Of a stretch of DNA of 64,000 nt, positions 27,872-36,019 are shown one piece after another (position 1 is the stretch's first letter; the number at the start of each line of letters is the position of its first letter). A program made the position numbers and the translations under genes. The stretch is from NCBI RefSeq assembly GCF_030996345.1, contig NZ_CP118747.1, forward strand, positions 2,230,001-2,294,000, written 5' to 3'. The notes below the pieces were generated by a model. The model was not told the DNA's origin and searched no databases. It saw only the letters and a program-made list of their open reading frames with translations. The DNA comes from Acidithiobacillus sp. AMEEHan. Its GTDB lineage: Bacteria > Pseudomonadota > Gammaproteobacteria > Acidithiobacillales > Acidithiobacillaceae.

Positions 27872-28129
27872 ATGTTGGAACTTGACGAGCAAACCCGAAA
27901 CGAAATCCGGGCAGAAGTTGCCCACGCTCTCAATCTCTCGCCTGATTCCCTGCCTGCGCTGCTAGTGCCCAAGCAAACTGCCCAGGTACTCGGGGTGAAA
28001 GCGAGCACGTTGCAAAACTGGCGCGCTACTGGCCGCTATAACTTGCCATTCGTGAAGGTGGGACGCCTGCCCAAGTACCGTATCGGGGACCTGGTGGACT
28101 GGATCGGCAAGCGTAGGCGGGAGGGCTGA
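27872..28129 (+). CDS. AlpA/excisionase-like helix-turn-helix protein
   Basis: 85 aa. Residues 30 to 80 (LLVPKQTAQVLGVKASTLQNW, then FVKVGRLPKYRIGDLVDWI) are a MerR/AlpA-type HTH of the kind used by excisionases and satellite-phage regulators. It is placed just upstream of the primase-like gene, as AlpA-like genes are in P4-type elements. It could control excision or switch on the replication genes. Confidence 0.75.
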   Translation: MLELDEQTRNEIRAEVAHALNLSPDSLPALLVPKQTAQVLGVKASTLQNWRATGRYNLPFVKVGRLPKYRIGDLVDWIGKRRREG

Positions 28130-28133
28130 TCCC

Positions 28134-29176
28134 ATGCAGGCCAAAAAAAGCCGCCCAGAGGCGGCAAGCTCATCATACCTGCAGAATAGTAGCCGAATTG
28201 ATAAGCCGCTGCCCAGGGGCGACAGAGATGAATTACACTTCTCTTCCGTTAGTAATTGCCGGGACACTCGGCCGATGCCACGGCAGGCAAGGTGGAGCCA
28301 GTTTGCAGGCTGGCTACAGCAACCGCGTGTCAGTAAAAGCAAAGATGGCCTGGCGCTGATCTTCGCCACATTTGGTGAGCCACGGCGCATCGACAAGGCG
28401 GTTACTACCTGCACCGCGTTGGCATTTGACTTGGAAGCCGGGCATGAACCCGGAAGCCTACACCCAGAGCAGCCGGAGGCCCTGCACCATCGACTGACAA
28501 CCGCAGGCGTCGCTCATGTCATCTGGACCACCTACAGCCACAAGCTGGAAGCCCCCGGCTTCGGCTGGTGTTGCCGGTATCGGAACCATTCGCGCCACCC
28601 TATCTAGCCGACGCGCTCAGGATCATGGCGACCCGGCTAGGGCTGGGGCAGGTTTGGGATCACAGTTGCACCAATCCGAGCAGGCTCATGTACGCGCCAG
28701 CGATACACCCGAACCGCAAAGCCGAATACAAGGCTTTCAGCTTTCTGGATGCCGAGCCGGTGGACATGGGCTTGCTGATAGGCGACGTACTGGATGCTCA
28801 GGAAGCCAAGCGCAAGCAGGAGGAAGCTCACCGCCATCAGCAGCTCCGACAGGCCCAAGCAAATCGCCTACTGCGACGCGGGGAAGGCGGCGACGTGCTA
28901 GCGCTGATCCAGCAATTCAACGAGAGCACAGATATCGCCACTGAACTTGCAGCCGCAGGCTTTCTGCAGAAGGACAAACGTTGGATTGCACCGACCAGCA
29001 AGTCTGGCGTCCCAGGCGTCACCATTTTGGCCGAAGGGCGCAAGGCTTGGTCATTCCACGAGGGCGATCCGCTGAACGATGGCCACCCGCATGACGCGTG
29101 GGACATTGCTGTTGCCTACCGATTCCAAGGCGACCGCGAGGCAGCGGTTCGGGCACTTCGGGAGGGCAAGCTATGA
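28134..29176 (+). CDS. Primase/polymerase-like replication protein (frameshifted)
   Basis: Two frames join at a run of five C (28552 to 28556): the first ends TTYSHKLEAP, the second continues RLRLVLPVSEPFAPP, and one added C gives a single protein of about 347 aa. The segments ALAFDLEAG, WTTYSHKLEAP and CTNPSRLMYAPA resemble archaeo-eukaryotic-type primase motifs found upstream of DUF927 genes. ATG 28134 has GGAGGG 8 nt before it; an ATG at 28275 would start right at the conserved part and exclude the antisense terminator. The stop overlaps the DUF927 start (ATGA). Confidence 0.7.
28143..28165 (-). terminator. Strong intrinsic terminator reading leftward
   Basis: On the minus strand a GCCGCC/GGCGGC stem (28165 to 28150, 4-nt loop) is followed by seven T (28149 to 28143). 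No minus-strand gene is annotated upstream of it, so it may end a short antisense transcript arising within 28166 to about 28400, or insulate the AlpA gene from leftward transcription. It overlaps the first codons assigned to the primase gene. Confidence 0.65.
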
Positions 29177-30990
29177 GCGAAGTTGTCCAAGAAATCATTT
29201 TCGATGAGGGAACCGGGGGAACTCAGGGAACCACATTGAAAGATAAGAGTGTTTTCGGTTCTCCAGATGGGCGAGCCTCGGGGAACTCAGGCAATCGAAA
29301 GTCCAAGAGCAAGCCCATACCTGCCTCCGACCGCCCGTGCTTTATAACCCACGATGAGCCGGAGCCACCCTACATCCGCCCAGGCCTTTGGTACCACGGA
29401 ATCAAGGATGGTGACCCGCCGATACTCACAGATACATGGATTTGCACCCCGATCTATGCCGAGGCGCAGACCTTCGGTGAGGACGGCGGCAACCATGGTC
29501 TGCTGCTGCGGTTCAAGGCGTCGTCGGGCAAGTGGCGGGTGTGGGCGATGCCGATGCACTTATTGAAGGGCGACGGTTCCGACCTACGCGGGGAACTGCT
29601 GGATCGAGGCTGGCGTCTGGACCCGAACTGCCGGGCGCTCTTTGGTCGGTGGCTTTTAGCCGAGTACCCAAAAGAGAAATTGACCGCCGTCTCATCGGTG
29701 GGGTGGACCGCGAGCAGCTTCGTTCTTCCCGCGCGGATCGTCGGCAATGATAAGCTGGTTTTCCAGAACGAGGGCGCTGCCGACCACTTCAGCACGAAAG
29801 GTACAGTGGCGGAATGGCGCGAGCAGGTCGGGCGATACCTTGCCGGGAACCCGCTCTTGATCCTGGCAGCAAGCGCGGCGCTGGCCGGGCCGTTACTGCA
29901 CCCCACCGGCAGGCAAGGCGGCGGTATCCACCTCGTTGGAGATTCCTCGACCGGCAAGTCGACTGCTCTGCAGGTAGCGGCCTCAGTATGGGGGGCACCG
30001 GACTTCACACGCACATGGCGAGCGACTGCCAACGGGCTGGAGGGCGCGGCAGGCGAGGTGAATGACACCTGTCTAATCCTCGACGAGATCAGCCAAGCCG
30101 ATCCTCGAGACGTGGGCAGCATCATCTACACCGTGGGCAACGGCACCGGCAAGGCGCGGGCGAATCGGGTGGGGCTGGCGCGGAGAACAGCGAGATGGCG
30201 AGTTATGCTCCTGTCATCCGGCGAACGTACCCTTGCAGCGCACATGGCCGAGGACCGAGGCCGGGCACCGAAAGCGGGGCAGTTGGTCCGGCTCCTCGAC
30301 ATCCCGGTCAAGCGCCAGCATGGGCTTTTCGATGAACTCCACAGTTTTCCTACTGGCGCGGCCCTGGCTGACCACTTGAAAACGGCAACGGCCAAAACCT
30401 ACGGCGTTGCAGGTCAAAGGTTCCTCGACCGACTGGTCACGGAGCGCGAGACCCTAGACCTACCCAGCCAGCTATCCGCCCTCCTCACGACTACCGACTT
30501 CCATCATGTTGATGGCCTGCACCAGCGAGCAGCCGGAGCTCTGGCCCTCTGTGCGATCGCCGGAGAGCTTGCCCGGCAATGGGGACTGTTTCCCATCAGC
30601 GATGGAGAAGGGATAGCGGCAGCAGCATTGGCCTTCCGGCTCTGGGGCAGCTTACAGACCACCGGCCGCACGGAGGACCGGCAGGTGCTACAGGCGATTG
30701 TCGACTTCATAGATCGGCATGGCGGTTCTAGGTTCCAGTCCCTACTGGCCGACGACCATCCACCAATTCGTGATCGTGCCGGGTGGGTGACCGACAACAT
30801 CTTTTACTTCACCGGGGCAGGACTGCGCGAGGCGGTAGCTGGGCACGACCTAAGCCGGGCACTGGATGCCTTGGAATCGGCAGGATGGATAGCCGAGCAC
30901 GATCCCGGCAAGCGATCCAAGAAGATGAGGGTTGAGGGGCGGCCCGTGAGTCTATACGCCATTCGCGTCGGGGAGGTGGCACATGGCTAG
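29173..30990 (+). CDS. DUF927 helicase-like protein
   Basis: 605 aa. A variable N-terminal region (about 1 to 60), then the DUF927 domain with Walker A LVGDSSTGKSTALQVAASVW (about 258) and Walker B CLILDEISQ (about 305). Families of this type are replicative helicase-like ATPases found with primases in phages, satellites and integrated elements. With the preceding primase-like gene it would form an autonomous replication module. The N-terminal codons contain several GGGAACC copies that recur downstream of the gene. Confidence 0.85.
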   Translation: MSEVVQEIIFDEGTGGTQGTTLKDKSVFGSPDGRASGNSGNRKSKSKPIPASDRPCFITHDEPEPPYIRPGLWYHGIKDGDPPILTDTWICTPIYAEAQTFGEDGGNHGLLLRFKASSGKWRVWAMPMHLLKGDGSDLRGELLDRGWRLDPNCRALFGRWLLAEYPKEKLTAVSSVGWTASSFVLPARIVGNDKLVFQNEGAADHFSTKGTVAEWREQVGRYLAGNPLLILAASAALAGPLLHPTGRQGGGIHLVGDSSTGKSTALQVAASVWGAPDFTRTWRATANGLEGAAGEVNDTCLILDEISQADPRDVGSIIYTVGNGTGKARANRVGLARRTARWRVMLLSSGERTLAAHMAEDRGRAPKAGQLVRLLDIPVKRQHGLFDELHSFPTGAALADHLKTATAKTYGVAGQRFLDRLVTERETLDLPSQLSALLTTTDFHHVDGLHQRAAGALALCAIAGELARQWGLFPISDGEGIAAAALAFRLWGSLQTTGRTEDRQVLQAIVDFIDRHGGSRFQSLLADDHPPIRDRAGWVTDNIFYFTGAGLREAVAGHDLSRALDALESAGWIAEHDPGKRSKKMRVEGRPVSLYAIRVGEVAHG

Positions 30991-31321
30991 GACACTGGCG
31001 AAGTTAATAGCTGCAATACCCAAAGTTTCCTGAGTGTTTCCTCCGGTTCCCTCAGGTCCCCTGGCTCAGGGAACCAGAAAAACCTCGGCAAATCATGCCG
31101 GTTCTCCTGGTTCCCCCGGTTCCCACACAAAACAACAGGGCTCTGCTGCCGGTTACCGGCGTACTCCGCCCTAAACAGCAGAGTTGCGACCGATTCAAAG
31201 GTTGCTGGACACCTTTTTTGCTCCTGAGAAGAAAAATGAAGATATTTGTTGCAGAATCGCTCCTGTGCAACAAGTTTGCTCAAAATCATGCCGACTTTTT
31301 TAGCGCCAGTTTAGAGATTCC
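30991..31321. repeat. Intergenic region with GGTTCCC repeats
   Basis: No gene is supported here apart from a 16-codon frame (ATG 30983 to about 31033) overlapping the DUF927 stop, perhaps the stub of a lost gene. GGTTCCC occurs at 31045 to 31051, 31109 to 31115 and 31118 to 31124, and inverted as GGGAACC at 31069 to 31075, with close variants between. The same motif lies at 29208 to 29214 and 29226 to 29232. The cluster may be a replication-initiator binding region; this is inference. Confidence 0.5.
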
Positions 31322-31882
31322 TTAGTGTACGGACTTGGGTTCTTCGGAAAATATTGGACAAACCTGCACAGGCAAAAGTCTTGTCATAATTTTTATTGCT
31401 GCTTCCTCTTCCGCTAATAATTCAGTTTCCACTCCGCTGCTTGATTTGTCATCATTGCAGGCTAGATTTTCATACTCATTTGATAGAGAGTGAGCCATAT
31501 CAATAAAAATAACTGAGTGTTGGTAAATATTTTTCTTTAGACTGGTTAAAAAATTGTTGTCAATGGCAAGAGCCTCAGAAACATATTTGCACAGCAAAAG
31601 TCTGGTTGCAGACTTGATGATTGCATTTGGTGTAAGCTCTTCATCGATATCCGCGGCAAGAAAATTTGATAAATCATTATCGCTTGCAAATGATTTTGCT
31701 AACTTCGAAAGTAGATTGGAAACAAGGTCGGTCTTGGCTTCGCTGATTATTTTGAGGCCGCGAGAAATTATTTTTGCGTACAATCTAGGGTTAATTGTCG
31801 TCTGGTTTCCGCCGTTCGACAGAACTTGGAGGGCCAGAAGTTGTGCGCAAATGTTGAGATCAGTATTCGATTTTGCAAGCAT
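31322..31882 (-). CDS. Hypothetical protein, 186 aa, AT-rich
   Basis: The ATG at 31882 has a textbook GGAGGT 5 nt upstream, so it is taken as an independent gene even though the frame is open far upstream into the ParM-like fragment. The translation is helical and acidic (LNICAQLLALQVLSNGG, ISEAKTDLVSNLLSKLAKSF, ELLAEEEAAIKIMTRLL). No membrane segment or known motif. AT-rich composition contrasts with the GC-rich fragment just upstream, pointing to a junction near 31,900. Confidence 0.55.
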   Translation of the reverse strand: MLAKSNTDLNICAQLLALQVLSNGGNQTTINPRLYAKIISRGLKIISEAKTDLVSNLLSKLAKSFASDNDLSNFLAADIDEELTPNAIIKSATRLLLCKYVSEALAIDNNFLTSLKKNIYQHSVIFIDMAHSLSNEYENLACNDDKSSSGVETELLAEEEAAIKIMTRLLPVQVCPIFSEEPKSVH

Positions 31883-32236
31883 AGTTACCTCCGGTAGGTA
31901 GAAATGACTTCCTTTACAGCGAAGCAAGGGGCACGACCAAAGCATTGGATCACTGGATGTGAACAGCATGCCCTCCTTGGCGCGAGCCAGGGTGATGACA
32001 TCAGAACCCACCTCGTACACGGTGCCGTCTACGGTGACCTTGTGGGTGTCCCGCTGGCGCCCGATGCCATCATAGAGCCGGTTGGCTGGCGCGAAGGCAG
32101 AGGCGGCGAGGAAAGTGGAGGCCGGGGTGGAGAGCTTGATGTGACCATAGCCCAAGTTGATGCCGGCGCAGAGCGGGGCTGACTGGGGCGCGGTGGCGGC
32201 TGAATGTTCTTCCTGATCTGGTGCGGGGTGCGACAT
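31883..32236 (-). pseudogene. ParM/StbA-like actin-type segregation protein, 5' fragment
   Basis: From ATG 32236 the translation has CAGINLGYGHIKLSTPAS, the first phosphate loop of actin-like ParM/StbA proteins, then VTVDGTVYEVGSDVITLAR, matching the next conserved block. After about 110 residues similarity ends and the frame runs into the unrelated downstream gene. The adenosine-binding and phosphate-2 motifs are missing, so it cannot be a working filament protein. Plasmid segregation loci carry such genes beside centromere repeats; a phased repeat array lies 1.2 kb upstream. Confidence 0.6.
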
Positions 32237-32492
32237 GCGATGGTTCCTGCTGGCTGCTGGCAATTGGGGAATTATGCGATGGCGGTTAATGCAGCGGTTT
32301 TGCTGGCATCCAATGGTAAGGACGGCTTGGTGCCAGCGCAGGAGATGGCTGGGTAGGTGTCTTGAGGAGTTGGGCCAGGGAAAGGCTGAATTTCTTATGA
32401 TCAAATAAGCGGCGGCGGCAAAAAACGATTTCACAATAATCCCCGGTGGCTCTTGCGACCCTGTATGAGGCTTTTCTTTGTATAACAATCGG

Positions 32493-33446
32493 TTAAGCGT
32501 CACCCTCACTGTCGTCTCCAGATGGCTGCACTTGGTTTCTTAATAAGCCCCTGCGGCTCATGGCATCTTGATCAGAGAGTAGGCTGCGGCGCAATTGCAC
32601 GAGAGATCGGTGCGTTTTGGACAATGCGCCGATTTTTTTGACGAGTTCCGAACGCGCCTTTTCCTGCTGTTGGTAGTATCGTTTGTGCTTGCCATTGCCC
32701 GTCAGGGCGCACACTTTGACTGTCATTCGGACAGGGATATGGACCACCCTGGTCGGATCCTTGTAGTCCTTGCCAAACGTGGGAGTTGCCCGTTTCGCGC
32801 CGATCCATTGGCCCATTCGCCCACGGACCCAGATAGCCCAGCGTGGCACAAAGGCGCCCGACTGTTGATGGTCGATTCGGAACCCCAAGGCTCCCTGCCT
32901 GGCCACCTTGTCATGATGCGCGCGGTTGTTTTCTGTGTTCCAGTCCCTGGTTTCTCTTTGCAAAGCAAGGACTAGCCGATTGTTCTCAATCACTTTCCAG
33001 GCGAACAGGTGGTAAGGGATGGGGGTAAAAATGCCCTCCGGGCGCGGAGAGTCAGGCATGTCCCTTGAGAGGACCGCAACCTGGCGCATAGAGAGATCGG
33101 AATAATGGTCTAGTTTTTTCTGTATCTCTATGATCTGTCGTGCCTTTCGGTACTTGAAGGAGAGTTCTGCCACCGCCAAAGAGAGGAGACGGCCCTGACC
33201 CTGAAGACCGCGATAGGAAAAAGATGCGTGTGGACAAGCCGGGCAGCGGCTACGGCAATGCGTCTGCCGGATAGACCACCCTCTCGGCGGGGTCCAAGCC
33301 AACAGGGCATCGCGACGGTCCCGCAGGTCTTGCAGATGCTCGGCAAGCAATTGCGCCTTGGGTATCCAGATTGCCAATGGGGCCAAGGGGTTATGAGGAA
33401 GATAAGTGCGTTTCCTGGTCCGCGATGGTTGCTTCTGATCCGTCAT
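32493..33446 (-). CDS. Hypothetical protein, 317 aa, next to the decamer array
   Basis: Starts at ATG 33446, directly downstream of the phased decamer array, which therefore covers its promoter. It is basic throughout, with a cysteine cluster CRSRCPACPHASF (about residue 65 to 77) that could bind zinc, and a basic C-terminal half (GKHKRYYQQQEKARSELVKK). The charge suggests nucleic-acid binding. It could be the protein that reads the array, or an unrelated plasmid gene. No family recognised. The next gene on the strand is the ParM-like fragment, 256 bp away. Confidence 0.6.
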   Translation of the reverse strand: MTDQKQPSRTRKRTYLPHNPLAPLAIWIPKAQLLAEHLQDLRDRRDALLAWTPPRGWSIRQTHCRSRCPACPHASFSYRGLQGQGRLLSLAVAELSFKYRKARQIIEIQKKLDHYSDLSMRQVAVLSRDMPDSPRPEGIFTPIPYHLFAWKVIENNRLVLALQRETRDWNTENNRAHHDKVARQGALGFRIDHQQSGAFVPRWAIWVRGRMGQWIGAKRATPTFGKDYKDPTRVVHIPVRMTVKVCALTGNGKHKRYYQQQEKARSELVKKIGALSKTHRSLVQLRRSLLSDQDAMSRRGLLRNQVQPSGDDSEGDA

Positions 33447-33460
33447 GCAATCCTCGAAAA

Positions 33461-33700
33461 AACAGATTTGCCCATAATTCCCCATTTCTCCCCGTATTCA
33501 CCCGTAACTACCCAGAGAAAAACACTTCTCCCCATACTAGCCCGCGTTTGCCCATAGTTCCCCGCATTTCCCCACATTGGCCCGCTGTTCCCCGTTGTTC
33601 CCCGTTGTTCCCCGTTGTTCCCCGTTGTTCCCCGTTGTTCCCCGTTGTTCCCCGTTGTTCCCCGTTGTTCCCCACTTCTCAACAGATTTGCCCACGTTGT
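33461..33700. repeat. Helically phased 10-bp repeat array
   Basis: From 33471 to 33700 the sequence is built of 10-bp units, 21 of 23 beginning CCC in perfect register. Eight consecutive units (33591 to 33670) are identical (CCCGTTGTTC); the outer ones are degenerate. The array is bracketed by the same AACAGATTTGCCCA at 33461 and 33681. On the minus strand it gives a G-run every helical turn. Layout resembles plasmid centromere (parC-like) or iteron regions; a minisatellite expansion inside it explains the identical core. Confidence 0.9.
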
Positions 33701-33748
33701 ACTTCGATATTTTGGATCTTGTGGTAGTTGGCGCTGAGCGCCTAACCA

Positions 33749-33940
33749 ATGTCTGTGGATGCCGCCACTTACGAGAGCGACGCTGATACCATTACTCTTG
33801 CACCCCACACAATGGCCGCACCACGGATCATATGGTCCAGTTCCTGGCTCTTCCGTGGACTGGATCGTGTGGGTCTACACTTCACTCTGCTTTCCACTGC
33901 CTACAATCTGGTGCGCATGGCGCGACTAGGGGTGCCGTGA
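33749..33940 (+). pseudogene. Transposase C-terminal remnant, IS5/IS1182-like
   Basis: The last 30 codons read FRGLDRVGLHFTLLSTAYN then LVRMARLGVP, closely like the C-terminal end of IS5/IS1182-type DDE transposases. The rest of the transposase is absent; the codons before about 33830 do not look related. No terminal inverted repeats were found. A decayed insertion-sequence tail. Confidence 0.6.
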
Positions 33941-34100
33941 TGGGAGCACTGCGCACAGAATTCGGTAATTCGATTAATATGACCAAAAAAACCGCTGAAA
34001 AGCCGCCCAGAGGCGCGCTCAGGCAGTCATTCTTGAGAAAACCGAAGCATTGTCAGTTTTATTGCCCGGTTTTTCAGCCTGCTAATGGGCGGTAGATAGG

Positions 34101-34260
34101 ATGAGAAGCAAATGCAATCAGTTGTGCCCTGAAGAACGAAACTTGCTTACAGCGAGAGCTGAACGAAGGGCATACGACCAGCGGCATGGCTGGGACGATG
34201 GGGCGTAACACCAGCACCCTGAGCTGGGAGATTCGTCGGGGTGCCTGCAGGAATGCCTAT
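34101..34260 (+). pseudogene. IS30-like transposase N-terminal remnant
   Basis: ATG 34101 starts a frame beginning MRSKCNQLCPEERNLLTARA, like the start of IS30 transposases, and ends at a stop near 34206. In another frame GRNTSTLSWEIRRGACRNAY follows, the HTH part (GRHRSTISREIRRN in intact members). The catalytic domain is missing. Frameshift plus truncation mark it as a remnant. Confidence 0.6.
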
Positions 34261-34389
34261 AGCGCTGTTAGCGGGCGGGAATGGGCACAATCCCATCGAC
34301 GGCGTGGCCGGCGGAAACTGGTCTCTGTCAGCGTCTTGACGGCGTAGAAAAAGAACCAAGCGCGCCTTGCATTGCTAGGCAAGGAAGCC

Positions 34390-35142
34390 TCAGCTGCGCC
34401 GTATCTTCCGAGCATACATCCTCCTGGGCCGGTGCCAGTAGAACGCCAGCCATGCCTCGCCACTGTCGCCCTCTTCCTTGTCACCATCCACATGCACGAG
34501 GTCGCCACCCTCCTTCTCCATCTTGGCGAGGATGCCGCGCAGCGCTCCTCCGCTGGTGATGATCTTGGTCCCGTGGACCTGTTCGATGTACTGCGCGAGC
34601 CACTCCGGGCCGCCTGCAAGCAGATTGGATGCCTTGACCAGGTACTTCGCAGTCTCGGCGATAGCATGGCGTAGCGCGGCCCTTAGGTCCGCTGCGGAGC
34701 CATCCGCCACTGCCGCCGCATCCTTGATCTTTGGTTTGATAACCTGGATGTCGCAGACCGGGTCGTAGTCGAGGCGCATCGATTCCCGCCAGCGCCGCAC
34801 CCACTCGCTGGTCGGGACATAGCCCTTACCAAAGTAGGACGGCGGCACCATTAGCAAGCAGTGAAAATGCGGATGGGCGCTGCCATCCTCGCCGCGCGTC
34901 ACCTCTACAGCCCGTATCCAGCCATAGGCAGGCCAGTCTTTCCGATTAAGCAGACGGTGCCATCCCCGGTTCATGGCCGTGATGGTGTCGCGCAAGTCGG
35001 AGATAGCGCAGTCGCGGACGGTGAGCACGAGAAATATCCAGTGGCACTTCGGGTAGATATCCATCAATGCCACTTGCGCGGACCTTTCTGCCTGCAATGA
35101 AAGACCCCCATGACTTCTACCAAGGACTCCGGCGGGGTGCAA
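34390..35142 (-). CDS. Rolling-circle replication initiator (Rep_1-type), probably N-terminally truncated
   Basis: RCR motif 1 is seen as IFLVLTVRDC, motif 2 as AHPHFHCLLMVPPSYF (HUH histidines) and motif 3 as AETAKYLVKAS with the candidate catalytic Tyr and following Lys. Rep proteins of this family nick the plasmid double-strand origin to start rolling-circle replication. Relatives have about 60 to 100 more N-terminal residues including a CxxC segment, not found here; the frame opens with TTG 35142, and the first ATG is 35064. It is a sign of a captured small plasmid. Confidence 0.7.
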   Translation of the reverse strand: MHPAGVLGRSHGGLSLQAERSAQVALMDIYPKCHWIFLVLTVRDCAISDLRDTITAMNRGWHRLLNRKDWPAYGWIRAVEVTRGEDGSAHPHFHCLLMVPPSYFGKGYVPTSEWVRRWRESMRLDYDPVCDIQVIKPKIKDAAAVADGSAADLRAALRHAIAETAKYLVKASNLLAGGPEWLAQYIEQVHGTKIITSGGALRGILAKMEKEGGDLVHVDGDKEEGDSGEAWLAFYWHRPRRMYARKIRRS

Positions 35143-35199
35143 GGTGTCGCATGAGTTAGAATTCCCGCAACATCCATTCGAGAAACCAAGAAGCCATTC

Positions 35200-35673
35200 T
35201 TACTGGTTTAGTGCTTTGATCTTTGCCGCTGCTATGGAGTGCCCACCAGCCGCAGCTTTCCCAAGCCACTCTATGCCTCTCGCAAGGTCAGCCTCCGTGC
35301 CAAACCCCTCAATGTAACAGGTTGATAGCCAGTCCATGGCATCCAGGTGCCCCTTCTTTGCCGCCATATTGAACCAAACAAATGCGATGTCATAGACTTT
35401 GTTCTCGAAGAAGATGAGGCCAACTTCATTGAACCCTTCAGCCATACCTTTTTCGGCAGCATTCAATGCATTTTCCAGCTCTGTGGTAACTGGGATTGTC
35501 ATGAACGGGGCAATATCAGACAAGGAGAAGAGCAATTTCCCGCCAATTTTTCCCCCCGTCCAGCCTCCTTCATCCTGGGTAGCTGCCTTCATTTGGCCGT
35601 CATCGACCCATCGATAGATCGTTTTTGTCGATTTTCCAGTAAGCATACTTACGGTCGCAGTGGATAGTTGCAT
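35200..35673 (-). CDS. HTH plus Sel1-like repeat protein
   Basis: 157 aa. The N terminus (LSTATVSMLTGKSTKTIYRW) is a MerR/excisionase-type HTH with the usual VDDGQMKA wing. Residues about 70 to 157 are Sel1-like repeats (AEKGMAEGFNEVGLIFF, AAKKGHLDAMDWLSTCYIEG, LGKAAAGGHSIAAAKI). Such combinations suggest a DNA-binding protein with a protein-interaction tail. The function is unknown; it may be a plasmid-borne regulator acting with the Rep gene downstream on the same strand. Confidence 0.65.
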   Translation of the reverse strand: MQLSTATVSMLTGKSTKTIYRWVDDGQMKAATQDEGGWTGGKIGGKLLFSLSDIAPFMTIPVTTELENALNAAEKGMAEGFNEVGLIFFENKVYDIAFVWFNMAAKKGHLDAMDWLSTCYIEGFGTEADLARGIEWLGKAAAGGHSIAAAKIKALNQ

Positions 35674-35770
35674 AGAGCCTCCAGAGGATATCGAAGCCTA
35701 TGATGAGTGCTTGGCGGAAGCGTGTCCATCAAGAAACAGTGGGGTTTTCCGTGGGGAGGTTCAAAGATGC

Positions 35771-35880
35771 ATGTCGTCCGAACTCTCGGTGGACATTTTC
35801 AGGGGCAGTGGCTATGTCTACCGAACTCTCGGTAGACATTTTCAGGGGGGGTGATTATGTCCACCGACTTCCTCGAGACA
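35771..35880. repeat. 43-bp tandem units with internal inverted repeats
   Basis: CCGAACTCTCGG followed by ACATTTTCAGGGG occurs at 35778 to 35805 and 35821 to 35848, 43 bp apart; a third, decayed unit follows (from 35856). The second unit contains the perfect inverted repeat TGTCTACCGA-ACTC-TCGGTAGACA. Multiple spaced copies at one end are typical of IS21-family termini, so this may be an orphan IS end; an operator is the alternative. No IS21 transposase is nearby. Confidence 0.6.
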
Positions 35881-35941
35881 TGCCGAGAATATCACTATAC
35901 AGTCACTATGTGATAATAATAAAATCAGATAGTTAGTTATC

Positions 35942-35957
35942 TGGCATCGTTCTTGCT
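35942..35957 (+). promoter_or_regulatory. Sigma54-type promoter of pilA
   Basis: TGGCATCGTTCTTGCT matches the -24/-12 consensus TGGCAC-N5-TTGCW with the GG and GC doublets exactly 12 bp apart (positions 35943 and 35955). The predicted start lies about 12 nt downstream, leaving a leader of about 50 nt to the pilA ATG. Pilin genes of Pseudomonas and others are controlled this way by PilS-PilR; no PilR-like gene is present in the window. Confidence 0.75.
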
Positions 35958-36019
35958 ATAAAATTCTTAACTCGCAATGGGCGAGTGTAGATTCACTTCT
36001 CTGCAGGAGGATGTACCCC

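Noticed and set aside
30983-31033. 16-codon frame overlapping the DUF927 stop
   Set aside because: Too short to support; may be the stub of a lost gene and is mentioned only in the intergenic entry.
33591-33670. Identical tandem units first looked like a CRISPR array
   Set aside because: Units are only 10 bp, directly adjacent and without spacers; no cas genes are present.
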